From contig JAFBJY010000300.1 in the NCBI GenBank assembly GCA_016801885.1, positions 47,115 through 111,114 of the forward strand: a stretch of DNA of 64,000 bases, read 5' to 3'. The translations under genes were made by a program, and so were the position numbers. The notes beneath the pieces were generated by a model. That model did no database searches. It worked only from the letters and a program-made list of their open reading frames with translations, and was not told the origin of the DNA. Each line of letters begins with the position of its first letter. Positions within the stretch are counted from its first letter, which is position 1. This document shows, one piece after another, positions 11,211-23,202 of this stretch. Origin of the DNA: Toxotes chatareus (lineage: Eukaryota; Chordata; Actinopteri; Toxotidae).

Positions 11211-13945
11211 AGTATTTCAACCATTTAAAACATTTCTAAATGTAATAATTCTGTCAATTGAGACCAAATTGGCATAACTTCCATGACAGAGGTAAAAGGC
11301 TTCTACAGACAATATTCCATCCCAACATGTTCTTCCCACAGTTCATATGTCAGTATAATGACAGAACATACACAACACAAAATACCAATCAAAAGTAAAA
11401 TGTTATTTTTTGGATGATTTTTAGTTTTTTCTGACCTAATTTTTAGTTTATCTAAAGATTTTTTTTGTTTGATAAATTTCCCATTTCCTTTAAATTAATA
11501 TTTAAAATTATAACGTACATTTATTAACTGATGTATAAGTTCAAACGTGCATTAGAAGGTGTGTAATGTGAGAGCATGTCACACTGACTCCAGCCACTAG
11601 AGGTCAGGAGTGCACAGTTTTAAAGTGCTCTGATTATGTCAGTTTCTGAGTCTCACAGGTAGAACACACATTCATTTAGCTGTCAGATGAATAAACAATG
11701 CAACATGTATGAATATTACAATGAACATTTCAATATGAAGAGTAGGAAGAAGAAGTTTGGATGGAACATTGTCAGAGGGCGTAATGGTATGCTAACACCT
11801 TTATGTTTCATGTTTTGTGTGCAGTGTCAAGAATGTGAAAGTGTAAGCACAAATCTTCAGAAATAACTCTGTAGATATTGTATTTCTAGATGAGAATATA
11901 GTTGTGTGGAAAAAATGCAAAGAAACTGCAGATTATTTGTCTCAGGATCAGTGAAATTATATTTCAGCTTTGTGTTTTCACTGTTAGATGGTGGCCCATC
12001 TTCTAATCTTTTAAATCCTTTCTCTTTAGGTTTAACTGGTCCAACCTCATTTTGCAGTCTTATATAAAAAGTCAGAATATATCTCAGCTGCAGAGAAGAT
12101 GTTCTTATCCAGAGAAGTTTTCCAATCTGATGGTTTTCCAGCTGGTGAAGAGGAAGTCCAAAATCACGCAGAGAAGCAGGTGATAGCAGCAGGAGTCCAG
12201 CCATGTAGACATGAAGGTCACGCTATGCTTTGTGATTTGCTTTTTGTTTTTCCAAGATAGTTTCAGTGAAGAATAGACCTATGTTCATGTTAAGCTTTGT
12301 AGAAGTTGCCACCCTAAGAGATGCATAGCAGACTATTTATAGGTAATTTCAAGCTGAGTTCAGGCAAACTGTATAACATCCTGATAGACATATAAATGTC
12401 CAACTGCACCATCTCTGAGTGTGTTTGACCACTTAACCTTTGTAATGTTTGTTTCAGTGCAAAAAGAGGACCTGACTGAACGCTCCATTGAAAGAGGCTG
12501 GGGGACAAGTTGGCAGAGAACACACAAGGCACTGACACAGTGGAAGATTTACATTTAGCATGACCAGAATGAAGCGTATAAAAAAAACTATTGTTATTTT
12601 TCTATAATATTGTAGGTGGGTAAAGTTAAGTAACCCTAAAAAAAGAGACCCTTTCAGAAACTAAAAACTTTGGAATAAACTTTTTAGTGTACAGCAAATC
12701 TACTGTTTTTCTCATTTGAAGAGGCTGGTTATGTGTCTTTATTGTGTCTCAGATGAGTCACATGAATAATATAAACAGTATTATTACAGTATGAAGTCAT
12801 AGTTGTGTTATCTGTCAGCTCAGGTCCTGCAGGTTAGAAATGAGCTATAAACAACACTGACAGAGTTAGAAGATGCTTGTAACTGAACAAAAAAAAAATC
12901 CCAAATTGTAAATATAATATCTTTACATTTTCATATTTTGTAAACATTAGTGGAAAAAATGTCTAATTTAAGCTGAAGATATAAAAAAGGAGAATATTCA
13001 CACTGAGTCCTTCCATTCAGACATCAGCATGTTTGCATCATTCATAAAATAGTGAACATGAAAGCTTTAAATTGCCTGTTTTTCCACCTCATCAGCTCAT
13101 AACTAAGATTAGGGGGAAACGGTCAGTGAGGAAGCTGCAGGTTGTTGCAGGAAGTCTGTTCACATGGAGGCATTAGAGGTGTGAGAAGAGACCATATATC
13201 AAAGATACACAGAAACCTGCTGCACTCTGCTGCATTGTCTTCTACATAATACGAGCTGTTGTCTGTCACACAATCTGTTCCACAGTTTATGATTTAACTT
13301 AGTTTTCTGAAAAGATAATGAAAGTCATCAAAGAGTATTGTTGTCTTTGTAAATGAAAAGGATTCATTGCTTAAATTGGTGTTTTCTAATAATCAAACAT
13401 CAAATCAAATCAATAGTTCTCTTATACAAAGTGTGATTTATTTCATTGATTCGTTCCTACACTCATACTTTACTTTGCAGGTCAAAAACAGATTTGACTA
13501 TTTTTGAAAATGGGGCAAAAATATTTCTGAAGATCTTCCACTTGAGGGAGCTGCTGGTACACGTGTCCAGTACTGAATGTGTTTTCCATTCATCCAAGTG
13601 GGTCCTTACTATCATCATGTCTGCACTTTGATGTAGTCGTCTCTGGTGGCAAAGCAGAAAGGCTCATATTTCTGAGGAACTGTGTGTGATGACTTGAATC
13701 TAAGGGATAATGTGTGTCAATAAACACAATCCCACTGCTCCTGTAGTACAAAAAATGCACAGCTGTAATGTGGAGGAAATAAACCATAGATGTTTTATTC
13801 ATAAATAAAAACAAATACCTTTTGGGATTAATCTGCTTTTCTGCTACTGAACAAACACTGCAGAAGTTCTTTGTAAAGTTTTTTGTAAAACTATGAAGAG
13901 CTATGATGGACGAAATTGTTTATGGACAATAACTTTTACATGCTA
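11211..13945. other. Long stretch with no supportable gene
   Basis: I see no splice-consistent exons, no recognisable domain and no terminal repeats. The open frame at 11857-12204 (minus) has no family features. Confidence 0.4.
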
Positions 13946-13950
13946 ACCTT

Positions 13951-14760
13951 TTTTTTTTTGTGATCAAATTTTATTATTCACATTTTGAGAAGACAACATA
14001 CAATAATAACCAATATAACAAGCAACAGATAAAAAATAAAAATAACAATAACAATAGCATAAAAACCAGGACAAAGAATGAAAGAAAGAAGAAAGAAAAA
14101 ACAATACAAGATAAAATCCCACTCCCTCCCACCACTCCAGGGCACCTCAGAATCAAATGTTCCAAACAGGCTCGATGGCTAGATCCACTCCTTTAGTTCT
14201 CCCACTGCTGACACCCATAGATAAATCTTGGATTCCTTGACACCAATCACATGAGCAGTGGAAAACTCCAAGTAAATGTTATCAAGAAATGTGAGAATCC
14301 AGTCTTTCACAGAGAGCTTATCAAGGTGTTTCCACCTCATAGCTACTAAGCCGGCAAGAATAAGTCTTTTCTGGTGCCCAGGCATCGCCAGCTGAGATAA
14401 ATTGTTCAGGAGTAAAGTAGTTACTGACACAGGAATAGTCAAATAAAAAAAATAAAAAATAAATAAAAAAAATGCCACATGTGGGCATTCCCAGTACATG
14501 TGGAGGAATGTACATGGAGCCCCCAGGGAACACAGTGTGCATTGAGAATCAGCCACAAGACCCATCAAGTGCAGTCTTCTTGGAGTGAGGTCAATTCTAT
14601 GAGCAGAATTCAGATGGATTTGCTGGTGATTTGGATTATGAGAAGTCAGCAAAATATTAGACCAGACTGAATCCCAATCAAAATCATGTCTAAGTTCTGG
14701 GACATCAGTTCTCCACTGTTTATCTAAGGGAAGGTCCTTGTAAGAGACCTTCAATAGAAA
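13951..14760 (-). mobile_element. Tx1/L1-type LINE 3' end with poly(A)
   Basis: On the minus strand, 14754-14179 encodes the C-terminal region of a fish L1/Tx1 element. It contains LHLMGLVADSQCTLC and TFLHMYWECPHVAFF, a cysteine/histidine knuckle, followed by WILTFLDNIYLEFSTAHV. A 3' UTR follows, then AATAAA and a poly(A) run (seen as poly(T) at 13951-13960). A run of A and T inside the knuckle region at about 14445-14475 suggests replication slippage. The element is 5'-truncated. Confidence 0.85.
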
Positions 14761-15389
14761 GGTATAAAAAGTAAAGACGAAGCCTTGTTAACCTGTTTAA
14801 TTATTTCCAGGCATATACAGACATATCTATATGATCATGGGGCACCCAGTGTACTATAATATAAACATGTACACTTCTCATTAAGTCATTAAGCACTGTC
14901 ATGACACTCTGTCTGTGTTTTAACAAGATTGCTCTCTGCACTGTAAAAAAATGGAGGAGAAACACACTATAGCCTCAATTTATGAGTTTCATTATCAGTA
15001 AAGACATAAAAGACATAAAAGTCTTTCAAAACAGTGTTTCTGGCTTCAGTCCATCATGATGAACATATGAGTCAAGAAGTAAAAGGTTTGAATCCAACAT
15101 TATGAGACGTGCAAAAGAAGAATAATCCTGTCTTTCATTCCTGTGCCATGTACTAGAGATGCTGTAGGCCTGTTTTGAATTGGCCTCTACTCCTCATCGA
15201 TTGTGGTTGTGATTCTTATCACAACAAGGTTGGTGGGTGATAGCAACCAACTTATTGTTTCTGGAAAGAGATGCTGTTCTTGAGTCACAATTTCAACATT
15301 TGTTTTTCAAACTTATGTGAGCTGAATGGTAGCAGCCAGTAGCATGGTATGAAAGTTAAAGTTCAAATCAGTAGAAATGGATTTTGTCT
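14761..15389. other. No gene seen; flank of the retrovirus
   Basis: No exon or repeat family was recognised. It ends at the outer edge of the 3' LTR. Confidence 0.35.
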
Positions 15390-17160
15390 TGATGTGGATT
15401 TTTCAGGCCAGGCTGTAGACCCAGCAAAGGGCCAGTTGAAGCTGAGTCAAAGTCCGGGTGAGTCCCCACACCTTAGTCACCTTAGTCTTAGTCTTTTCCA
15501 AAAACTTCTAAGTGTTCAATTCTTCTCTTTAAAGGAAAAACAAAGAGTCAAAGTCAAATGCTGGAGACCAGAGCAGTCGAGTGCATAAAGCTTTATTCTT
15601 CAATACAGAATCAAAAAGCCAGAGTATTTTCTGCAGAAAAAATGACTTTCACCATCTGTTCATCATTTTTTATATTGTAAATAGTTGGTGTGTTACAGAC
15701 CAAGGGGCATGTCTGATCATGCCCCTTTTTTCCCCTTATTTGTTTGTTTTTGGGATGATTCTATTGTGGTGACAGGGTCTTGAGTTGTTTGTTGCAAATT
15801 TGTTCATGCTTTACCCATCTATACTTTGTTTCACTGTGTGTGCACTGAAATATGGGGATTTACGGGAATTTCCGCAGGGTGTCTACCTGATAAGAGACCA
15901 GCTGTTTGAGTATCACTCCCTGCCAGGACAGACACCTGCTGTTTGTGTATCACTCTTTCTCCAGCACTGCCGAACCATTGAAAGAGCTATTATTAAAGGT
16001 TGTAGGAGTAAAATTGAGATGAGATTGCCTTGGACAGTTTTTGCAGGAGTAAAACTGAGATGAGATTGGCTTGGACAATTTTTAAAAAATGAACAAGGAA
16101 ACTCCCTGACACCATTAGATAACGACTTAGGGCCAAGGCACAGGTGGCGTCTACAGCTCGTGCGGGGTAGAAAAGACACCTGTAAAAATCAGCCCTGGAG
16201 TGTATTTGAAGAGACAAAAGTAGATGTGATAACTCCTGACTCCAATAAAAACTGGCTGACCTTGATCAATGAAAATGGAATTGGACATGCCCAAACATGT
16301 AATAACACGCCCAGACTTGTCCTTCAAAACAGGTGCAGCCCGCCGTATAAAAGGTGATGTACACTTGGTGAAAATGAGTTGTTCCTGCAGGACTGCTCAT
16401 GCTTCTGACCTCTGTGCTGGAAGAATAAAGCATCCTGGACTCAGCTTCTCTGATATCCTGTGTTTGATTGACTCTGTGCATTTACTCTGACTAAGATCTG
16501 AAAAACTTAGAATTGTTACTGAAGACTAAAAGACTGCAAGAAGAAGAAGGTGTGGGGCCTCAGCTGGACCTGAACTCTGCTTCAACTGGCCCTTGACAGG
16601 GTTCACCCATCCAGCCTGAACGAGCCACATCACTAATTTGGCCCTTCCTACCTTAGACACGACCAGTGGCAGACTGTTGACCAGGTTCAAGGACAGGTCT
16701 GGGCATAACTGGGCATGTCCCTCTGCATTCCCCTCTATTTGATTGGTGTAAAGTCAAACTTATCTTTTTGCTCCCTTGTTTTGCAGGCCTGAGCTCTACA
16801 GGTGTTTTCTTCTTATCTCATATCAGCCACACTTGGTTTTTAATAGTATCTAGGTGTCTATGGACTTTTTTTTTTTTTTTTAACTTTTACGGACTATCTC
16901 TTTTATTAAATGCTACATATACTGACACCATCCCTCTACATATCTCATCATTACAGTGTCATTAAAGTAGCAGAGCATGAGAGATAACTCATTTCTTATA
17001 CACCAATAACAGCCACAGTGGCGCCCAAGGCAGCCACAGGCACAAGATAAGAAGAGAACAAATGGCCTTTTTTTCCTGGAAGAATACAGGAGGAATATGC
17101 AGATATACAGGAGGAATACACAGATGGGTTAGGACACATTGCACAAAATTTGACACTACA
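15390..17160 (-). repeat. 3' LTR of the endogenous retrovirus (interrupted)
   Basis: Read on the minus strand it starts TGTAGTGTCAAATTTTG right after the polypurine tract and ends CCACATCA. It aligns with the 5' LTR over U3, R and U5. A plus-strand LTR of another family (15765-16632) sits inside it; removing that leaves about 900 bp, close to the 914 bp of the 5' LTR. Confidence 0.85.
15765..16632 (+). mobile_element. Solo LTR, second family, nested in the 3' LTR
   Basis: It begins TGTGGTGACAGGGTC and ends GCCACATCA (TG...CA). The flanks CTAT and CTAA match at three of four bases, which fits a worn 4-bp target duplication. TATAAAA at 16346-16352 and AATAAA at 16424-16429 mark the U3/R region. 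A sister copy with a clean duplication lies at 27302-28037. Confidence 0.8.
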
Positions 17161-17174
17161 TTTCCCCCCTTTTC
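17161..17174 (-). other. Retroviral polypurine tract
   Basis: On the minus strand an A-run followed by six G and three A abuts the TG that opens the 3' LTR. This is the plus-strand DNA primer site and fixes the LTR edge. Confidence 0.8.
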
Positions 17175-17403
17175 GTGATGGCTACATCACAAAACTGGTG
17201 CAATGTCAAACACTGGTTCATAATACATGTAAGGATCCAAAGCATTAAAATTTGAGCAGCATGTTAAAAAGAAACTAGGAAGATTAAAGAACAGGATAAA
17301 GAATAAGGAACGGAATAAAGGACTTAACCATAAAATAGAGGAGAACATTGCCATTGTTACTTGGACTGAACAATAAGAAAACAAACGTAACTAGTAACTC
17401 TAC

Positions 17404-17512
17404 CAAGTAAATATAAACTTGTCAACTATATGGTGAAACACTTCAAACAAAGCTAACAAGGTGAATTAATCATGCAAATATAAACTTGTCAACTATACGG
17501 TGAAACTATGGA
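17404..17512. repeat. Direct repeat, 72-bp spacing, near the 3' end of the retrovirus
   Basis: AAATATAAACTTGTCAACTA with TGGTGAAAC-like ends occurs at about 17408 and again at about 17480. It lies between the last reading frame and the polypurine tract. Confidence 0.6.
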
Positions 17513-17756
17513 GACGTCACACATGTGAGGGAATATTAATGCACACACAAGTAAAATATAATAATAATCATATTGCATGAAATGTGAGTTGTGCCCATGA
17601 TAAGATATGTAGTGTGAGTATATGTTGTTGCGTGAGTCCAGAGATGAAAACAGTCTATTCAAGAGAAGAAACTGTCCAATCCTGGGAAGCAGGTTATATA
17701 TATTAAATGCACTAGTGATCTCCAGTCGGAGGTCACGGTGATGGGCAAAACACATC

Positions 17757-18383
17757 CTACATCTTTGCCCTGTACTTCTGCGGGTGTTGAGGATTTCCCA
17801 AGCAGATGGCAAAGCCGGTTTCCACCCTACCAAGAATAGCTTGTAGTGCACGGGCTGTTGGCACACTCTTCATCTTCTGCAGCTCTCTGCGGAGGTGCCT
17901 TAAGCCTCCGCGAATCACCTGAATGAGAATTTGATTCTCAGGTAAGAGGCTATCATGAATACGGATATATTCTGCTGTGGAGAGGTCTCCCACCTCCTGT
18001 AAGGTGAGGTATTGATGACCCTCTGGACATAGCGCTGGGAATGGCAGCTGAGGGGCCGTGAGGACCTTCAGATCGGATGGGCTGCATGGGGTTGGCCAAG
18101 GAGAAGGCCATGGGCTGCCAGGGGTCTCCTGTGAGGTGGGGCTGCCAGAGGTCCCATTTGACTCAGCTCTTGACGGAGGTGGCTCCGGTGACTCCAGGGG
18201 CTGCTGCCAAGGCCGGAACTGGTCCCATCGTGGTTGGCGATGTGGAGGAGATGGCTGTGGGTTTGGCCATGATGTTGGCAGTTGTGGGCTGATGCCTTGG
18301 ACCGGTTGACTGGGACCAGGTTGGGGTTCTTCTTCACACTTTGTGGGGGGCATATATTGAGAGCTGAGCCACCAATCAGCCAT
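17757..18383 (-). CDS. Unassigned retroviral frame downstream of integrase (envelope position)
   Basis: A 208-codon frame overlaps the end of pol in a different frame, as env does in simple retroviruses. The first 110 residues are proline-rich (for example PQPGPSQPVQGISPQL, then PNPQPSPPHRQP). The last 90 are charged and helical (LIQVIRGGLRHLRRELQKM). I see no signal peptide, no furin site, no CX6CC motif and no membrane anchor, so it does not look like an envelope. It could be an accessory gene, an out-of-frame integrase tail or a chance frame. Function unknown. Confidence 0.4.
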   Translation of the reverse strand: MADWWLSSQYMPPTKCEEEPQPGPSQPVQGISPQLPTSWPNPQPSPPHRQPRWDQFRPWQQPLESPEPPPSRAESNGTSGSPTSQETPGSPWPSPWPTPCSPSDLKVLTAPQLPFPALCPEGHQYLTLQEVGDLSTAEYIRIHDSLLPENQILIQVIRGGLRHLRRELQKMKSVPTARALQAILGRVETGFAICLGNPQHPQKYRAKM

Positions 18384-18838
18384 GTTTTGCCTACTTGCAC
18401 TTGAAGGGCGGTTGGGGTTGCTAGAGTAACCTTAAAAGGACCTTCACGTCTGGGTTGGTCCCACTTTCTTTTGAACACCTTAACGTATACCCAGTCACCA
18501 GGCGTCACCTTTTGCAGTTGTGGCTGGATCTCTGCTTCTCGATCTTCTGTTACAGCTTTATTCTGTTGAAACACAACTTTATGTATTCAGGTTAAATGTT
18601 GCAAATAGGCCACCAATTCTCTTTCATATTGTTCTAGGGGTGGCCCATGATAAGGTCCTCTAAGATATGACACAGGCATAGGTCTTCCAGTCATCATTTC
18701 ATACGGTGTTAGGTGTGTTAGTTGGTTAGTTTGTGACCTCAAAGGCCTTAAAGCAAGTGGCAAAGCATCCATCCAATTAAGCTTATAATCACTATCTGCT
18801 ATTATTTTTGCTAACTTGGCTTTCAGTGTTCCATTAGC
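18320..18838 (-). pseudogene. Retroviral integrase C-terminal part
   Basis: After an in-frame stop at about 18838-18836, integrase continues with TPYEMMTGRPMP and then, after a frame change near 18580, TPGDWVYVKVFKRKWDQP and EGPFKVTLATPTALQV. That is the small beta domain of gamma/epsilon-type integrases. The stop replaces the residue directly after the catalytic Glu motif. Confidence 0.8.
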
Positions 18839-20053
18839 TCATTCTCCTACACCCTGTGACTGTGGGTGATAGACACATCCAAACTTCTGCTTGATCCCTA
18901 GCATTGTTAATGCTATCCTCATTATATTTGCTACAAATGCAGGACCATTATTTGAACTGATGGTGTTTGGGAAACCAAATCTTGGGAAAACTTCTTTACA
19001 TAAAAACTTAGCTGCTGAATTAGCATCTGGACCTTTTGTAGGAACAGCTTCTATCCACCTGCTAAATCTGTCAATTACCACAAGAACGTATCTGTAGCCT
19101 CTTATATGCTCTGTCATATCTATGTGGTCCATCATTAGGTGTCTAAAAGGACCATTTGGTGGCGGTATATGGGCTATAGGTGCTGAAAAAGCCTTTCCTA
19201 CATTATGTTGTGCACATACGATGCAGTCATTCAAAGTTTTAAGTTTCAAGATCTGGCCCCCTGCACAATGGTCAGGACCATGCACATTAAGAACAGCTGT
19301 TTTTAGCAGTGATGTGGGTAACTCAAAATGATGTTGCGGACTACACCACAAATCTTTATTTGGTCCAGCTTGCATACATTTAATAGTCCCTTGTTTAAGC
19401 CAAACAATATACTCACAGACGCTAGCCTGATGCTGTGCTTCCATCAATGAAGCTAAAGTAGTGAGAGGTTCACAGTCCTCTGCTACCAGTGAGGGACCTA
19501 TACATGTTTCAGTAGCCGCTCGCTTAGCCACCTCATCGTCTTCACTGTTCCCCTTAGCTATGAAGGACTCATTTTTCTGATGTGCTGGACATTTAATGAT
19601 AGCTAAGGCGGATGGAAGGTGAACAGCATCTAATAGTTCTGAGGTAGCGGCACCATGAGTGACTGGCATGTCTGCTCTGTTGAAGCCTCTCTGTTGCCAG
19701 ATTTTGCCATTGATGTGAAATACACCATATGCATGTGCTGAATCAGTATAAACATTCAGACGCTTGCCTTCAGCTAATTGGCAGGCTGTTGTCAATGCTT
19801 TGATTTCTGCCAATTGTGCAGAACAAGGCTGAGGCACTTTCATTGCTTGTACCTCTGTAAATGTGTCATCAGAATTCATTTGTATCACAGCATATCCTGC
19901 ATGATTTCCTGTAGCATCTCTGAAACATGAACCATCAACAAAATAAGTTAAAGCTGCTGGTATTGCTTGATTATGTATATCTTCTCTTGGTTTCATGAAA
20001 GCCTTTGTTTGTTGGACACAGTCATGAGGAGTGCCCTCTTCAGGTAATACCAT
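18839..20053 (-). pseudogene. Retroviral RNase H and integrase core
   Basis: The frame opens in RNase H (YFVDGSCF with the first Asp, AEIKAL with the Glu, VYTDSAHAYG with the next Asp). It goes on to the integrase zinc region (H...H then CIVCAQH) and the core. The first catalytic Asp is in MMDHIDM. The second should be in the NGPAF motif but reads SSNNGPAF, an Asn in place of Asp. The Glu lies in HPQSQGVGE, after which a stop ends the frame. The substitution means integrase would be inactive even without the stop. Confidence 0.85.
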
Positions 20054-20113
20054 GCGTGTTGCTACATTAACTGTGTTGCAGTGTTGGATAGTTCTGGCAC
20101 AGAGAGAATTACC

Positions 20114-21240
20114 TCATAGCCAGTTTTTCTTGCTTGTGTTAAAACAAAACCGGGACTTGTCAGTAATGCATGTAATTGATGGGATGTGTATGAAGTAACT
20201 GGATGTCTCATGGTAATAGAAGATGCTTTTTGAAATGCAAAGACTGCATAACCCTACTTCAGTATTGTCCAATTTGGTGCTATAATATGCTGATGGTTGC
20301 TTACCAACTGGAGTGTCTTGCATCAATATTGCACATGCATAGCCCGATCTTTCTGCAACATACAGATAAAATGGTTTACTATAATCAGGGTTTCCTAGTG
20401 CAGAAGCAGTTTGCAGATCATGTTTGAGTGCTTGAAAATTTTGTTCAGCAACATCAGTCCACTGCAGTGTGGCTGAGCTGTCTGTTTGTCCTATAGCACG
20501 AATCAGTGATCTCAGAGGTGCAGCTTTGATAGCATAATCACAAATCCAAGCTCTACTGTATCCAGCCATGCCCAGAAAAATCAGCATTTGTCCTGCTGTC
20601 TGTGGTTTTGGTCTGTTGGTGATTGCTTCTATGTTAGAGGAGGCAATTTTTCTGTGATTACCACTAAGCTTTCTTCCTAAATATTCTACCTCTTCTTGGC
20701 AGAATTGGAATTTATCTTACATTTACTTTTTTTTTATCTCACATTTAGCTAACTTTGTGTCCCCCCCTTAGCCAATGCTGTTAGCACAGTGATAGAATCT
20801 TTTCCACACTGAGCTTTAGTAGGGCTGGCGAGCAAAATGTCATCCATATATTGGATTATAGTGCTCTGGACATTAAGATGATGCAAATCTTCAGCTAGAA
20901 CCCTGTTAAATATTGTTGGGCTCTCCACATCCTGGCAAACGAGTGTAAGTATACTGTTGGTTTTGAAATGTGAATGCAAATAAGTGTTGTGAATCAGGAT
21001 GTAAAGGTACACTGAAAATGCTGAGCATAGATCTATAACAGCATACCATCGGGTGTCTGGTGGGATATTTGATAGAAGTGTGTGTGAATCTGGCACAATG
21101 GGGGTTTCTGCATCAACTATGGAGTTGACAATGTGCAGGTCATGCACTAAACCATAATCAGTAGAATGTGGCTTTCGGATTGGATAAATTGGAGTGTTGC
21201 AGGGGCTTTTGGTTTTAATTAACCCCCCTGCAGCTAACAA
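20114..21240 (-). pseudogene. Retroviral reverse transcriptase, broken
   Basis: 21240-20749 holds fingers and palm: GGLIKTKSPCNTPIYPIRKP, then WYAVIDLCSAF with the first catalytic Asp, and the catalytic box YMDD in a QYMDDILLAS context. 20587-20114 holds the connection and early RNase H region (FLGMAGYSRAWICDYA, then LQWTDVAEQNFQALK). A frame break lies between the two parts near 20590-20750, and another inside the palm where the sequence between the two Asp motifs is shifted. Confidence 0.85.
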
Positions 21241-21501
21241 ACCCTCAGTTGTAGGTTTGATGCCTTCTACAGCCTGTTGTTTTAGTGGATATTACTTTTT
21301 GTAGGGCAATGTAATGTTAGGTTTGAGTTTAATTCGGACCGGCTGTGCAGATTTCACTAACCCTACATCTGTCTTGTGTTGTGACCATAATTGTGTAGGT
21401 ATCTGTTTAAGTAGTTCATGTTTTACTGTGAGTGGTAATTGTTTAGGAGTTTCTCTAACAGTTAAAACTTTTTCTGCCTGTCCCTCATCATGTATGCTAA
21501 A

Positions 21502-21954
21502 TTATATTCTACTGTATTGTTTGTCTGCAGATACATGCAGGTTTTTATTCAGAAATCGTTTCCATTGAGGAACTTGCAACACAGATTTCACCACTGGTCC
21601 TAAGTCATGAGATTCATAGGTTTTTGCATAGTCCACATGTTCCTGTTGTGCATCATACTGAAGAGTACAATGCAGGGTAAGTTGTGGTTCATTTGCTTCA
21701 TTGAATTGGCTCTGTGCCCATATTTTCCACTGGGGGACCATTCATGCTCCAAGTTTGACTTTTGCATTAATTGTATCCAATATACAGCTGCTTTTTTCTG
21801 CTGTCATGGAATTTTGGACTACAGAGAATGGCATCATGATGGCTGGGGAGGTTGAGGAGTCTGGGGGCAGATCCAACCAAACTCCATCTGGTGTATACAT
21901 GACATTAGCTCTTAGAGAGGACAAAATGTCTCTCCCTAAAAGCTTGATTGGCAT
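21502..21954 (-). pseudogene. Retroviral protease C-terminal part and pol start
   Basis: The minus-strand frame opens PIKLLGRDILSSLRANVMYT, the alpha-helix region near the end of retroviral proteases (GRD motif), followed by a protease-RT linker. The N-terminal half with the active-site Asp-Thr/Ser-Gly is not found upstream, so protease is truncated. Confidence 0.65.
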
Positions 21955-22097
21955 TTGATCAGAATAGAGAAGTGGTGTGGAGTACTTTGTGATGTAGGTG
22001 CGTTTCGCACATTTTGAATTGTTGAGCTGCCTCTTATTTTTTCAGCTGCAGCACGATATTCATCAATTCATCAATGCTCAATTCATTCCAGCATGTA

Positions 22098-23202
22098 CTA
22101 CAGCTCTTTTTCTCTTTCCCTCTCTTGCTGACCTTTTTCCTCAATCTCTGTGTATTCCTTTCTATCAGCTTGTGCTCCAGGGGTCTGGCTCCTAATCCAT
22201 TGCCTCATATTAAGGAATCTCTGATCCTCCATATTTCTTTTACTCCTCACACTACTGGGGACAATACATATACTATTTCTCCCTCTTCTTCTGGCAGTGT
22301 TTCCATCTTTACCTGTAAATTTTCCTGATAGCGCTCCTTTAATCTCTCCCTGAAGCTGATCTTTTACCTGCACTAGAGGATATAGCCCTGACAGTGGCGT
22401 TGCTGTATTAGATGCATATGGGGGAGGCTTATCATGCCACTGTGGGGCTGAAGGCCGTTTTTGTTGTTCCTTTTCTGTTTCTGCCTGCGTGTGTCTCTCT
22501 GCTGTTTTCACTTTTATTGGTGCCTGCTTCTCCTCCACTATTGGCAGTTGTGTTACATTTAGCACTTGTCTTCGCTCTTTCTGCCTAAACCATCTCAATA
22601 CCTCTCTCTCCCTTGCTCTTTTGCCTAATCTGCTGTTGATAGTCTCTCTAGCTTTATGATGTTTGATGCTAGCTTTCACCTCATCACAACAGGCCTCCAT
22701 GAAGATTCCCTCCTTAGGTCATTGTAGCCGTCCAGTGGTTCTTCTGTGCCACTTCTTCATGCAGAGTCTAATCTGCTTTTCATGGTCTGGCTGCTGTCTT
22801 ATCACCAACTCCAGCGTCGATGCACCAATTCCTTTCATCACCTTTGTCCCCATGTATGCTTGTCTGGTTTCACTGGGTGTGGGTCTAGAAACTTCCGGTC
22901 GTGATCTTCTTTGGTTTTTATTAATACAATAATTTTATCTGCAGTAAGGCAGGGTTTTAATTTTCTGTTTTGTCTGTAATCAAACCTCAGGTCCTCCTCT
23001 CCATCTTCACCTGGCACTTTGACCAGCCAGCCAAATTTTCCTGTTTCCCACTGCAGTCTCCTGGGCACCACTGAAACAGAAAGTCTTGGATTCTCCGATC
23101 CTGTGTTAGGGATGTGTTTTCAGGAATTCTCATGAGTGGTTTTAAAGGCACAGCTACTATTGCACTAGGAGCATCACAGAGTTGTTTGAATAGAGGAGCC
23201 AA
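22098..23202 (-). pseudogene. Retroviral gag remnant (matrix and late-domain part)
   Basis: Two minus-strand frames, 23202-22987 with 23071-22838 and then 22700-22098, make up the gag N-terminal half. The second is very basic, with many coiled Arg/Lys/Glu stretches, and contains the PPPY late-domain motif in a KPPPYAS context. Capsid and the zinc knuckle CX2CX4HX4C are missing; the next recognisable piece is the protease end at 21954. A large internal deletion is the simplest reading. The matrix assignment rests on position and character. Confidence 0.6.

Noticed and set aside
11857..12204. 115-codon minus-strand frame
   Set aside because: No domain, no splice context, AT-rich; looks like a chance frame.
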